This document shows, piece by piece, positions 24,711-32,541 of a stretch of DNA of 64,000 nucleotides. The DNA is from Gordonia insulae. Its GTDB lineage: Bacteria > Actinomycetota > Actinomycetes > Mycobacteriales > Mycobacteriaceae. The translations under genes and the position numbers were made by a program. The stretch spans positions 2,914,001-2,978,000 of the forward strand of contig NZ_CP033972.1 of the NCBI RefSeq assembly GCF_003855095.1, written 5' to 3'. The notes beneath the pieces were generated by a model. The model searched no databases and was not told where the DNA came from. It saw only the letters and a list, made by a program, of their open reading frames with translations. The first letter of the stretch is position 1. Each line of letters opens with the position of its first letter.

Positions 24711-25514
24711 TCAGCTGGTCGCCTTCTTGGCGGGAGCCTTCTTCGCCGGCGCCTTCTTGGCCGGAGCCTTCTTGGCAGCAGCGACCTTCTTGGCCGGCGA
24801 GGAGTTGGCGGTGCGCGCCTTGCCCTCGACAGTGCCTGCGGCGCCACTGATCTCATCGGCGGCATCCGCGGTCTGGGCCTTGAACGACTGACCGGCATCC
24901 TCGATCGCCGAGGCTGCATCGCTGGCGGCGTCCTCGATCGCGTCGGTGGCGTCGATCGCCACGTCCTCGACCTTGCCGCTCACGCGGCCGGCCAGCTTGG
25001 CGGCACGCTCGCCGACGGTACGGGTCTGCGAGGAGACCACACCGAGGGTGTCCTCGGTCAGATCGACGGCGTCGTTGTAGACCTTCTCCGCACGATCCAG
25101 ATTCTCCTGGACCAGCGGCTGCTGACGCAGACGCTCGACGGTCTCCTCACCGCGCTCGGCGAGCGAGTTGTAGAACTCGGTCGCGCTGTCGAGGTAGCTT
25201 TCGGCAGCCTTGCGCAGCTCATCGCTGGTCAGCTTGCCGCGCAGCTCCTCGATGCCGGCGGGCACGTCCTCGGGAAGCGTGTTGAAGCGGGTCTTGGTGT
25301 CCTCGAAGGTGCTCTTGGCATCTTCGACGGCCTTCTCGAGGCGCGCCTCGGCAGCCGAGCGGGTCTCCTCGATGCGGGTCTGAGCGGTCTCGCTCACGGT
25401 TTCGGTGCGCTCGCGCAGCTGCGCGACGATGTCGTTGAACTGGGCGACGACGTAGTCACCGGCACCAACGGCGGCGTAGATCGGATTGGCAAGTGTGCGT
25501 GTTGATTCACTCAT
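24711..25514 (-). CDS. Second HBHA/MLDS-like Lys/Ala-rich coiled-coil protein
   Basis: 267 residues from ATG 25514 with ATGAGGAG upstream. Same layout as the protein at 17180-18037: helical domain with the shared segment [30 protein letters not shown] region (about residues 125-150), SQTRTVGERAAKLAG, then a shorter basic tail of [12 protein letters not shown] repeats. Between them is an acidic Ala-rich stretch (AIDATDAIEDAASDAASAIE) that the first copy lacks. A surface adhesin or lipid-droplet/DNA-binding role follows from the family only. Its promoter region carries the same three-box operator as the HBHA operon. Confidence 0.88.
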   Translation of the reverse strand: MSESTRTLANPIYAAVGAGDYVVAQFNDIVAQLRERTETVSETAQTRIEETRSAAEARLEKAVEDAKSTFEDTKTRFNTLPEDVPAGIEELRGKLTSDELRKAAESYLDSATEFYNSLAERGEETVERLRQQPLVQENLDRAEKVYNDAVDLTEDTLGVVSSQTRTVGERAAKLAGRVSGKVEDVAIDATDAIEDAASDAASAIEDAGQSFKAQTADAADEISGAAGTVEGKARTANSSPAKKVAAAKKAPAKKAPAKKAPAKKATS

Positions 25515-25659
25515 AGTGAACTCCTCATTGGATTGTGGTCGATTGGTGATGTCACCGATTACGTTGCGACACAAGGACTATCAAGTGATCACCCCTCAGA
25601 TCACCGACACTGCCATGGATGTCGACCGGCGCATCGGTCTTTCCCTCGTTCCACAATCC

Positions 25660-25700
25660 AGTATCCACGATCTGCTAGCAAATGCAAGCATTCTGCTAAC
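25660..25700 (-). promoter_or_regulatory. Promoter and triple-box operator of second HBHA-like gene
   Basis: Minus strand: -35 TTGCAT (25682-25687), 16-bp spacer, -10 GATACT (25660-25665), both followed by GG as in the HBHA operon promoter. Plus-strand boxes TGCTAGC (25673-25679), TGCAAGC (25683-25689) and TGCTAAC (25694-25700) have the same 10- and 11-bp offsets as those at 18695-18722. The predicted leader to ATG 25514 is about 140 nt and lacks the 29-bp repeats. Confidence 0.75.
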
Positions 25701-25771
25701 AGGCGTGGTAGATGTCACTTTCTCTTGATCTGTTGTCTACACAATCGACAAATCCGCCGGTCGTCGCGGGG

Positions 25772-26656
25772 CTATCCACTCGAACCGATCTCGGCGTACC
25801 GGTAGAACCCGTGGCCGGACTTCTTGCCGAGCCGGCCCGCCTCGACCATGCGCAACAGCAGCGGCGGCGGCGAGTAGAGCTGCTCCTTGAACTCGTCGTA
25901 CATCTTGTCGGCGATGGCCTTCACCATGTCGAGGCCGACGAGGTCGGTGAGCTTGAGTGGCCCCATCGGATGTGCACACCCCAGCACCATGGCCTTGTCG
26001 ATGTCCTCGACGGTGGCAAAACCACTCTCCACCATGCGAATCGCCGAGAGGAGGTAGGGGACGAGCAACGCGTTGACGACGAATCCGGAGCGGTCCGAGG
26101 ACCGGACGACCTGCTTGCCGAGGATGTCGTGCGCAAAGGCCTCGGCCCGCTCGGTGACCTCCGGCGTGGTCGTCAGCGTGGTGACCAGCTCGACCAGCGG
26201 GAGCACGGGCACGGGATTGAAGAAGTGCATGCCGATCACGCGGTGCGCGTTCTGAGTCGCCATGCCCAGCTTCATGATCGGAATGGACGAGGTGTTGGAG
26301 GCGAGCACCGCGTCCGGGTCGGTGACGACCTTGTCGAGTGCCGTGAAGATCTCCGTCTTGACCGCCTCGTCTTCAACGACCGCCTCACAGACGAGCTGCC
26401 GGTCGGCGAAGTCACCGAGGTCCGAGGTGAAGCGGAGTCGCCACGATGCCTGCTCGCGTTCCCGCTCGGTCAGTTTGCCGCTCGACACACCACGGTCGAG
26501 CGAGCGCAGGATGCGTGCGCGACCGGCCGCGGCGAGTTCACGGGTGGACTCGTAGACCAGGACGTCGGCGTGTGCGCGGGCACAGACCTCGGCGATGCCG
26601 GCACCCATCTGGCCCGCGCCGATGACGCCGACCCGGGATACTTTCTGGCTGGCCAT
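25772..26656 (-). CDS. fadB2: 3-hydroxybutyryl-CoA dehydrogenase
   Basis: 294 residues from ATG 26656 with AAGGAG upstream. NAD-binding motif VGVIGAGQMGAGIAEVCA, catalytic His in MHFFNPVPVLPLVEL, and C-terminal segments GFVVNALLVPYL and LTDLVGLDMV typical of the short 3-hydroxyacyl-CoA dehydrogenases. It oxidises (S)-3-hydroxybutyryl-CoA to acetoacetyl-CoA with NAD(P), in beta-oxidation or in reverse. It lies just downstream of the isocitrate lyase gene, the order of icl1-fadB2 in M. tuberculosis, but a perfect hairpin between them suggests separate transcripts. Confidence 0.95.
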   Translation of the reverse strand: MASQKVSRVGVIGAGQMGAGIAEVCARAHADVLVYESTRELAAAGRARILRSLDRGVSSGKLTEREREQASWRLRFTSDLGDFADRQLVCEAVVEDEAVKTEIFTALDKVVTDPDAVLASNTSSIPIMKLGMATQNAHRVIGMHFFNPVPVLPLVELVTTLTTTPEVTERAEAFAHDILGKQVVRSSDRSGFVVNALLVPYLLSAIRMVESGFATVEDIDKAMVLGCAHPMGPLKLTDLVGLDMVKAIADKMYDEFKEQLYSPPPLLLRMVEAGRLGKKSGHGFYRYAEIGSSG

Positions 26657-26742
26657 GACAAGCTCCTTGAATTGCATTACCTGACATCAGATTTGGCGAG
26701 ATGCGGGCACCCTGTTCGGGTATGGGCTGAACCGGCCGAGAC

Positions 26743-26787
26743 ACCAATCAGGCGGCCCGCAATGTAGCCGCGGGCCGCCTGATTGGT
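26743..26787 (-). terminator. Terminator downstream of isocitrate lyase gene
   Basis: Perfect 18-bp inverted repeat (26743-26760 with 26770-26787), 9-nt loop, 37 bp after the isocitrate lyase stop (26825, minus strand). It lies upstream of fadB2 and would insulate it from icl transcription. Confidence 0.85.
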
Positions 26788-26824
26788 TCGCCAAGTATTC
26801 CGGAGAGGCGGACGAGTGCCGTTC

Positions 26825-28120
26825 CTAGTGGAACTGCCCCTCTTCGGTCGAGCCCTTCAGCGCGGTGGTGGAGCTGGTCGGATCGACAGTGGTCGCGATG
26901 TTGTCGAAGTAGCCGGCGCCGACCTCACGCTGGTGCTTCACGGCGGTGAAGCCGCGCTCGTCGGCTGCCTTGAACTCACGGTTCTGCAGGTCGACGAAGG
27001 CGGTCATCTGCTCGCGGGCGTAACCGTAGGCAAGGTCGAACATGCCGTAGTTGAGCGAGTGGAAGCCGGCCAGGGTGATGAACTGGAAGGTGAAGCCCAT
27101 GGCGCCGAGCTCGTTCTGGAACTTGGCGATGGTGCTGTCGTCGAGGTGCTTGCTCCAGTTGAAGGACGGGCTGCAGTTGTAGGACAGCAGCTGATCCGGG
27201 AACTCCGCCTTGACCGACTCGGCGAACTTGCGAGCCAGCTCGAGATCGGGGGTACCGGTCTCCATCCAGATCATGTCGGCGTACGGGGCGTACGACTTCG
27301 CGCGAGCGATGCAGGGCTCGATGCCGTTCTTCACGTGGTAGTAGCCCTCGGCGGTGCGCTCACCGGTCACGAACGGCTTGTCACGATCGTCCACATCGGA
27401 GGTGATGAGGGTCGCGGCCTCGGCGTCGGTACGGGCGATGACGACGGTCGGGACACCCGCGACGTCGGCGGCCAGGCGAGCCGAGCTCAGGGTGCGGATG
27501 TGCTGCTGGGTCGGGATCAGCACCTTGCCACCGAGGTGGCCGCACTTCTTCTCCGACGCGAGCTGATCCTCCCAGTGGGTACCGGCGGCACCCGCGGCGA
27601 TCATGGCCTTCTGCAGCTCGTAGACGTTGAGCGCGCCACCGAAGCCGGCCTCACCGTCGGCGACGATCGGCACGACCCAGTTGTCGACCGAGGTGTCACC
27701 CTCGACGCGGGAGATCTCGTCGGCGCGCAGCAGCGCGTTGTTGATGCGACGCACGACCGACGGCACCGAGTTCGCGGGGTACAGCGACTGGTCGGGGTAG
27801 GTGTGACCCGACAGGTTCGCATCGCCGGCGACCTGCCAGCCCGACAGGTAGACGGCCTTCAGGCCGGCGCGCACCTGCTGGACGGCCTGGTTACCGGTCA
27901 GCGCGCCGAGCGCGTTGATGTAGCTGCCGTCACCGGCGTTGACGCCCTCCCAGAGGATCTCCGCGCCGCGGCGGGCGAGGGTCTGCTCCTCGACGACCGA
28001 ACCCTGGAGTTCGGCGACCGACTCGGCGCTGTAATCGCGCGTGATGCCCTTCCAACGCGGGTTGGTATCCCAGTCCTGCTGGATTTCCGCGGCGGTACGT
28101 GGCTTTCCGACGTTGCTCAT
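26825..28120 (-). CDS. aceA: Isocitrate lyase
   Basis: 431 residues, the length of actinobacterial ICL1. It cleaves isocitrate to glyoxylate and succinate in the glyoxylate shunt, needed for growth on acetate and fatty acids. The catalytic loop reads [11 protein letters not shown] with Cys193; other signature stretches are [38 protein letters not shown] and [18 protein letters not shown]. It is preceded by a 395-bp upstream region with TTTGCAAA-type boxes resembling RamB targets, and ramB itself is 1.2 kb upstream on the other strand. Confidence 0.98.
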   Translation of the reverse strand: MSNVGKPRTAAEIQQDWDTNPRWKGITRDYSAESVAELQGSVVEEQTLARRGAEILWEGVNAGDGSYINALGALTGNQAVQQVRAGLKAVYLSGWQVAGDANLSGHTYPDQSLYPANSVPSVVRRINNALLRADEISRVEGDTSVDNWVVPIVADGEAGFGGALNVYELQKAMIAAGAAGTHWEDQLASEKKCGHLGGKVLIPTQQHIRTLSSARLAADVAGVPTVVIARTDAEAATLITSDVDDRDKPFVTGERTAEGYYHVKNGIEPCIARAKSYAPYADMIWMETGTPDLELARKFAESVKAEFPDQLLSYNCSPSFNWSKHLDDSTIAKFQNELGAMGFTFQFITLAGFHSLNYGMFDLAYGYAREQMTAFVDLQNREFKAADERGFTAVKHQREVGAGYFDNIATTVDPTSSTTALKGSTEEGQFH

Positions 28121-28316
28121 TGACTACTTCGCTTTCGTTGTCCTGCTTCGACCCGGTGGCGCCCGGGCCGGTGTGCTGACAGACGGTGCCGAGTGGTTCG
28201 TGAATCTGATCGTGAATTGTGCGAACAAATCCGCGCTCTCCGGCGGCGTCTGCGACAAGGATGCCACAGAACAAACCTGCAGGTCCAATCCCTTTCTGGT
28301 GCAAAACCGGGCCATA

Positions 28317-28345
28317 CTTCGGCGAAGTTTTGCAAAGTTTGCGAA
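28317..28345 (-). promoter_or_regulatory. RamB-type operator upstream of aceA
   Basis: TTTTGCAAA (28328-28336) overlaps AGTTTGCGAA (28336-28345); both match the TTTGCAAA-type core described for RamB sites in Corynebacterium and Mycobacterium. A perfect 11-bp palindrome CTTCGGCGAAG (28317-28327) abuts them. RamB is encoded nearby and is known to control acetate and glyoxylate genes, so this is its likely target. The site match is by eye. Confidence 0.65.
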
Positions 28346-28482
28346 GCTGTCGTTGTGAAGCCCAGGCGCCCGAGAGCCAAAAAGTACGCGCGTACTGCGT
28401 TTTTCTCCGATCGGACGGGTGGGCCGTCCGGCCGCATCGACGCACCGGTCGGGACACGAACAGGCCTGCGGCCGGGCTCCGG

Positions 28483-28498
28483 TGTGACCGCTCTCACG
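28483..28498. promoter_or_regulatory. Possible GlxR/Crp-type site
   Basis: TGTGACCGCTCTCACG matches TGTGA-N6-TCACA in nine of ten fixed positions. It lies about 360 bp upstream of aceA, far for direct control, and 17 bp beyond the lipoprotein stop. Weak candidate. Confidence 0.3.
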
Positions 28499-28515
28499 TC
28501 GAGCAGGCGGTCGAT

Positions 28516-29289
28516 TCAGCTCGCGGCGGCACTCACCGCGTCGTCGAAGAGGTCACCGAACGCCGCATCGCTCATCGGCGCAGGCGGTACCGCGGGGGGC
28601 ATGGCAGCGGGAGGCGTATCGCCGGCAACGGTGAGCTGGACGGTGAGCGAGCCGCCGCCGGGACGGCCGACGATCGCGTATCCGGCAAAACCCTCCTGCG
28701 TCATCGCGGCGCCGTCGGGCAACGTGGTGGTGACCGACGACCGCAGCACCAGCGATTGCTCGAGAGCCGACGATCGGTCACCCAGGTCCGGATCGGGTAA
28801 CTCGGTGTATCGGGTGACGATGCGGGTCCCGCGAAGGTTGCCCGTGCCGATCAGTGTGGTGGTGGTCGCGCACCGACCGGTGGTGACGCGTATGTCGGAC
28901 TCGATGTCGCGGCGCACGGTCGTGACGAGTTCGACCAGTGATGCCGACTCGCTGCGGGCCGCGAGGACGGCCGAATCCGACTTGTCGAGCTCCGGGTTGA
29001 GGGCGGCGTCCGCGGTCGGCCGGCACTCCGGCGGGGTCACCTCGGCGGACGTGGCCGATTCGATCGGGCCGCGGTTGCCCGCGACGAGATCGGTGACCGA
29101 CAGTTGGGTGGGCGCGAACCCGCCGGGCAGGTCATCGGGGGTCAGCAGGAGATCTGCCGGGGCGGCGGCGGCGAGCGGGACGTCGGGGGCCGATGATGAT
29201 CCGCAGCCCGCGACAGCCGCACAGGTCACCACGGCGACGGTCATCCCGATGACGGGGTACCCCCACCCGCGCAACGCCTGGACACGCAC
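28516..29289 (-). CDS. Putative lipoprotein of unknown function
   Basis: 257 residues from GTG 29289 (MRVQALRGWGYPVIG), chosen because it supplies the basic n-region of a lipoprotein signal; ATG 29244 would start inside it. Lipobox AAVAGC around residue 29, followed by a Ser/Ala linker. The mature part begins LLLTPDDLPGGFAPTQLSV, a pattern seen in small actinobacterial lipoproteins of the sensor/DUF5642 type (tentative). Predicted outside the membrane. It diverges from ramB across 51 bp. Confidence 0.8.
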   Translation of the reverse strand: MRVQALRGWGYPVIGMTVAVVTCAAVAGCGSSSAPDVPLAAAAPADLLLTPDDLPGGFAPTQLSVTDLVAGNRGPIESATSAEVTPPECRPTADAALNPELDKSDSAVLAARSESASLVELVTTVRRDIESDIRVTTGRCATTTTLIGTGNLRGTRIVTRYTELPDPDLGDRSSALEQSLVLRSSVTTTLPDGAAMTQEGFAGYAIVGRPGGGSLTVQLTVAGDTPPAAMPPAVPPAPMSDAAFGDLFDDAVSAAAS

Positions 29290-29340
29290 GCGGTCACCGT
29301 ACCCTGGACGCGCGGGCGCATCGTGCGGCAGGTGGTTCCC

Positions 29341-30759
29341 ATGACCAAGACCTACGTCGGTTCCCGGCTGCGTCAGCTGCGGTCGGAACGAGGCCTGTCG
29401 CAGGTCGCCCTGGCCCAGTCGCTGTCCATCTCGCCCTCCTATCTGAACCAGATCGAGCACGACGCGCGACCGCTGACCGTACCCGTGCTGTCGAAGATCA
29501 CCGAGGTCTTCGGCATCGACGAGGAGTTCTTCGACTCGCAGGACAGTGTCCGACTGGTCGCCGAGTTGCGTGAGGTCCTCCTCGACGACGACGTGGAGGC
29601 GGCGCCCGCGGCGGTCGACGCGCACGAGATCAGCTCGGTCGTCGCCGCCCACCCGGAGATCGCCCAGGCGATGGTCAACCTGCACCAGCGCTACCGGATC
29701 GTCACCGACCAACTCGCGGCGGCCACCGACGAACGCGGGGACCGCAGCATGCGGGGTTCCATCACCGCACCGCACGAGGAGGTGCGCGACTACTTCTATC
29801 AGCGCCGCAACTACATCCACGAACTCGACATGGCGGCCGAGGGGATGACGGTCCGGATGCGCATGCACTCCGCCGACATCCGGCGCGAGATCGGCAACCG
29901 GTTGGAGAACAAGCACGGTGTGAGCATCGTGCGCCGGGTCGACCTCGGCGACTACACGCTGCACCGGTTCGATCCGGTCACCCGCCGGCTGGAGTTCTCC
30001 GCTGCACTGTCCGCGGGGCAGCGCACCATGAAGCTCGCCGCCGAGCTCGGCTACCTCGAGTACGGCGATCTGCTCGAGAAACTGGTCGAGGACGGCAACT
30101 TCACCAGTGACGAGGCACGCTCACTCGCACAGCTCGGCCTGGCCAACTACTTCGCCGCCGCGGTCGTGTTGCCCTACAGCCAATTCCATGGCGCAGCTGA
30201 GGATTTCCGATACGACATCGAACGGCTGTCGGCGTTCTACGCCGTCTCCTACGAGACGATCTGCCACCGCCTCTCCACGCTGCAGCGCCCGAACCTCCGC
30301 GGCATCCCGTGGTCGTTCGTGCGTGTCGATCGGGCGGGAAACATGTCGAAACGGCAGTCCGCCACCGGCTTCCACTTCTCGTCGAGCGGCGGCACGTGCC
30401 CGCTGTGGAACGTCTACGAGACATTCGCCTCGCCCGGCAAGATCCTCACCCAGATCGCCGAGATGCCGGATGGCCGCGACTACTTCTGGGTGGCGCGCAC
30501 GGTCGAACGTCGTGCCGCCCGCTACGGGCAGCCGGGCAAGACCTTCGCGATCGGCCTCGGCTGCGAACTGCGACATGCGGGCCGGGTCATCTACTCCGAC
30601 GGACTCGAGATCGGCCCACAGGCACAGATCACGCCGATCGGCGCGGGTTGTCGCGTCTGCGAGCGGCAGAACTGCGCGCAACGGGCGTTCCCCGCGCTCG
30701 GCGCCACCTTGCAGATCGACGAACACCGCAGCACGGTGTCCCCGTATATGACCAGCTGA
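29341..30759 (+). CDS. ramB: RamB, transcriptional regulator of acetate metabolism
   Basis: 472 residues from ATG 29341. An N-terminal XRE helix-turn-helix (residues 5-60: SRLRQLRSERGLSQVALAQS, LSISPSYLNQIEHDARPL) is followed by an IrrE/ImmA-like domain (QLGLANYFAAAVVLPYSQF) and the C-terminal short-chain-fatty-acid regulator domain with Cys residues (GTCPLWNVYETFASPGKI; GAGCRVCERQNCAQRAFP). Architecture and length match RamB (Rv0465c, 474 residues), which represses aceA, aceB and pta-ack genes in Corynebacterium. It is close to the aceA gene it probably regulates. Confidence 0.95.
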   Translation: MTKTYVGSRLRQLRSERGLSQVALAQSLSISPSYLNQIEHDARPLTVPVLSKITEVFGIDEEFFDSQDSVRLVAELREVLLDDDVEAAPAAVDAHEISSVVAAHPEIAQAMVNLHQRYRIVTDQLAAATDERGDRSMRGSITAPHEEVRDYFYQRRNYIHELDMAAEGMTVRMRMHSADIRREIGNRLENKHGVSIVRRVDLGDYTLHRFDPVTRRLEFSAALSAGQRTMKLAAELGYLEYGDLLEKLVEDGNFTSDEARSLAQLGLANYFAAAVVLPYSQFHGAAEDFRYDIERLSAFYAVSYETICHRLSTLQRPNLRGIPWSFVRVDRAGNMSKRQSATGFHFSSSGGTCPLWNVYETFASPGKILTQIAEMPDGRDYFWVARTVERRAARYGQPGKTFAIGLGCELRHAGRVIYSDGLEIGPQAQITPIGAGCRVCERQNCAQRAFPALGATLQIDEHRSTVSPYMTS

Positions 30760-30826
30760 CGGAGTATGACCAGCTGACCGCCGGCGACGGTCGGGCGAGG
30801 CCACCCATCATCAGGTGACCGCCGGG

Positions 30827-30842
30827 TGTGATCGGCGTCACA
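30827..30842. promoter_or_regulatory. GlxR/Crp-type operator upstream of secretory lipase
   Basis: TGTGATCGGCGTCACA is an exact TGTGA-N6-TCACA dyad, the consensus half-sites of the cAMP-dependent GlxR/Crp family. It lies 120 bp upstream of the first lipase start, a plausible activator distance, and would tie lipase expression to carbon status. Confidence 0.65.
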
Positions 30843-30962
30843 ATCACATAACGCTTCCCGAGTCGGTCGTGTGTCCAAGACGAACGTCCCTTCGGCCGTC
30901 GTACGCTGCGGCCAGTGAGGAGGTCGACGGGGATTCCCCTCACACCCGAGAGGGAGTACGCG

Positions 30963-32360
30963 ATGATGCGGACACGCTCTTACACTGTCGCCCTGCGTTT
31001 CCGGGGTGGTGCACTCGCCTTGGGCGTGGCCGCACTCCTGGTCGCCGCGCCGCCGGGGCCTGCCACCGGCGAACCACCCAACATGATGCCGGTCCCACCT
31101 CAGGTGCCGCACGCGATCAACGGCGCCGTTCCACCGCCTCCGTTCCCACGCCTCTCCCGAATCCCGTTGCGCGCACAGGCAAAAGGGTTCGGGCACCGAG
31201 TACTGGAGTTGCGGGAGGCCATACTGCCGTCTGCGACCGGCGATCCGATGTTCGACCGTTGGCCGGCCGATCTGTCATCGATGCAACCAGGTCAGGTGAT
31301 CGCCACACGAGATGTGACCGGGACGGCTGCTCCGGTGGTGACCGCACCCATCGCACGCGCCCGACTCGTGAAGTTCCGCAGCACGGACGCGACGGGCGCA
31401 CCGTCATTCGGCACGGCGACCGTCCTGGTCCCACGTACGCCGCATCGCGGCGGACCGCGGCCGATACTGGTCAACAATCTCCCCATCGATTCACTCGGCA
31501 CCGCGTGCAACCCTGGATACACACTCGCCCATGGCTTCTCGATTGCGACCAATGTGACCGATCTGCTGCCTCCGACCACCCAACTCGCATTGGCCCGCGG
31601 CTATGGCGTGATCATCCCCGATCACCAGGGCCCGCGGATGGCCTACGCCGAGCCGGTGGTCGCCGGTCACGTGGTCCTCGACGCGATTCGCGCAACCCTC
31701 GCCCTGGACCCGAAGGCGTTCGGGCGGTCCAGGATCGCGATGACGGGGTACTCCGGTGGCGCGATCGCCACCAACGGTGCGACCAAGCTCCTCGGGAGCT
31801 ACGCACCGGAGCTCGCCCAGCGCGTGGTCGGCGCCGCCCTCGGCGGGGTACCGGCCGATTTCCGGCTGCTCGTCGGCAGCATGAACGCCAACCTCGCGAC
31901 CGGCATCTTCCATGCGGCGACGTTCGGCATCGCCCGGGAGCGGACCGAGATCCTGCCGTTGGCGAACGATTTCGCCCAATGGTTGGCCACCTCACCACTC
32001 AAGAACGTGTGCACCATCCCGGCCGCGATCGCCGGCCAGACGTTCTGGCCGATGCAGCTGCTGTCCAGCGATCCGGACCCGTTCCATTCCCCGGTCGCCG
32101 AACGCATCTATCGCGTCACCCGCATGTCGGACCGCAAATCGGTTGTCCCCCTGTATATCTACCAGGGCACGCACGAGTGGTGGATTCCCGCGGCGGGCGC
32201 CCGGGCCCTGTACCGCGAGCAGTGTCGTCTGGGCGCGCGGGCCGCCTACCGCGAGGTGTTCGGCGAGCATGTGTCGGCCGCGGTCATCGGCTACCCGGCG
32301 GCCATCGACTGGCTCGACCGACGTCTGCGCGGCGTACCGGCGCCCGACGAGTGCCGTTAG
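30963..32360 (+). CDS. Secretory lipase (LIP family), copy 1
   Basis: 465 residues from ATG 30963. A Sec signal peptide (LRFRGGALALGVAALLVAAPPGPATG) is followed by an alpha/beta hydrolase of the LIP (fungal-type secretory lipase) family. Nucleophile Ser in IAMTGYSGGAIATN, and a C-terminal region with YQGTHEWWIPAAGARAL and GEHVSAAVIGYP supplies candidate Asp/Glu and His. Cys pairs (GTACNPG, NVCTIP, REQCRL) probably form disulfides outside the cell. It hydrolyses triacylglycerols or related esters by family. Copy 2 follows 181 bp downstream, about half identical by eye. Confidence 0.92.
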   Translation: MMRTRSYTVALRFRGGALALGVAALLVAAPPGPATGEPPNMMPVPPQVPHAINGAVPPPPFPRLSRIPLRAQAKGFGHRVLELREAILPSATGDPMFDRWPADLSSMQPGQVIATRDVTGTAAPVVTAPIARARLVKFRSTDATGAPSFGTATVLVPRTPHRGGPRPILVNNLPIDSLGTACNPGYTLAHGFSIATNVTDLLPPTTQLALARGYGVIIPDHQGPRMAYAEPVVAGHVVLDAIRATLALDPKAFGRSRIAMTGYSGGAIATNGATKLLGSYAPELAQRVVGAALGGVPADFRLLVGSMNANLATGIFHAATFGIARERTEILPLANDFAQWLATSPLKNVCTIPAAIAGQTFWPMQLLSSDPDPFHSPVAERIYRVTRMSDRKSVVPLYIYQGTHEWWIPAAGARALYREQCRLGARAAYREVFGEHVSAAVIGYPAAIDWLDRRLRGVPAPDECR

Positions 32361-32541
32361 GGGCCGGCGCCGACGATTCATCCGGTCGGACCAATCGGTG
32401 CGATCTGCCCAGCCGACCCCACGATCGACAGTCACCCCGACTTAGAATCCTTTAAGGTCTGTCAGAGATAGCGAAACACGGTGTTGTCCGATGCACACCG
32501 GCTCGGTGAGGTTCCACCGTTCGCGTTGTGAAGGGTGGGCG

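Larger units (their letters stand above)
28121..28515. other. 395-bp gene-free region upstream of isocitrate lyase
   Basis: No convincing gene on either strand. It holds the predicted RamB-type boxes (28317-28345) about 200 bp from the aceA start and a weaker cAMP-receptor-type dyad (28483-28498). The part next to aceA is lower in GC and would be the leader and promoter. Confidence 0.7.

Noticed and set aside
26783..28123. Long plus-strand open frame opposite isocitrate lyase
   Set aside because: Antisense shadow of aceA, for which every signature motif is intact.
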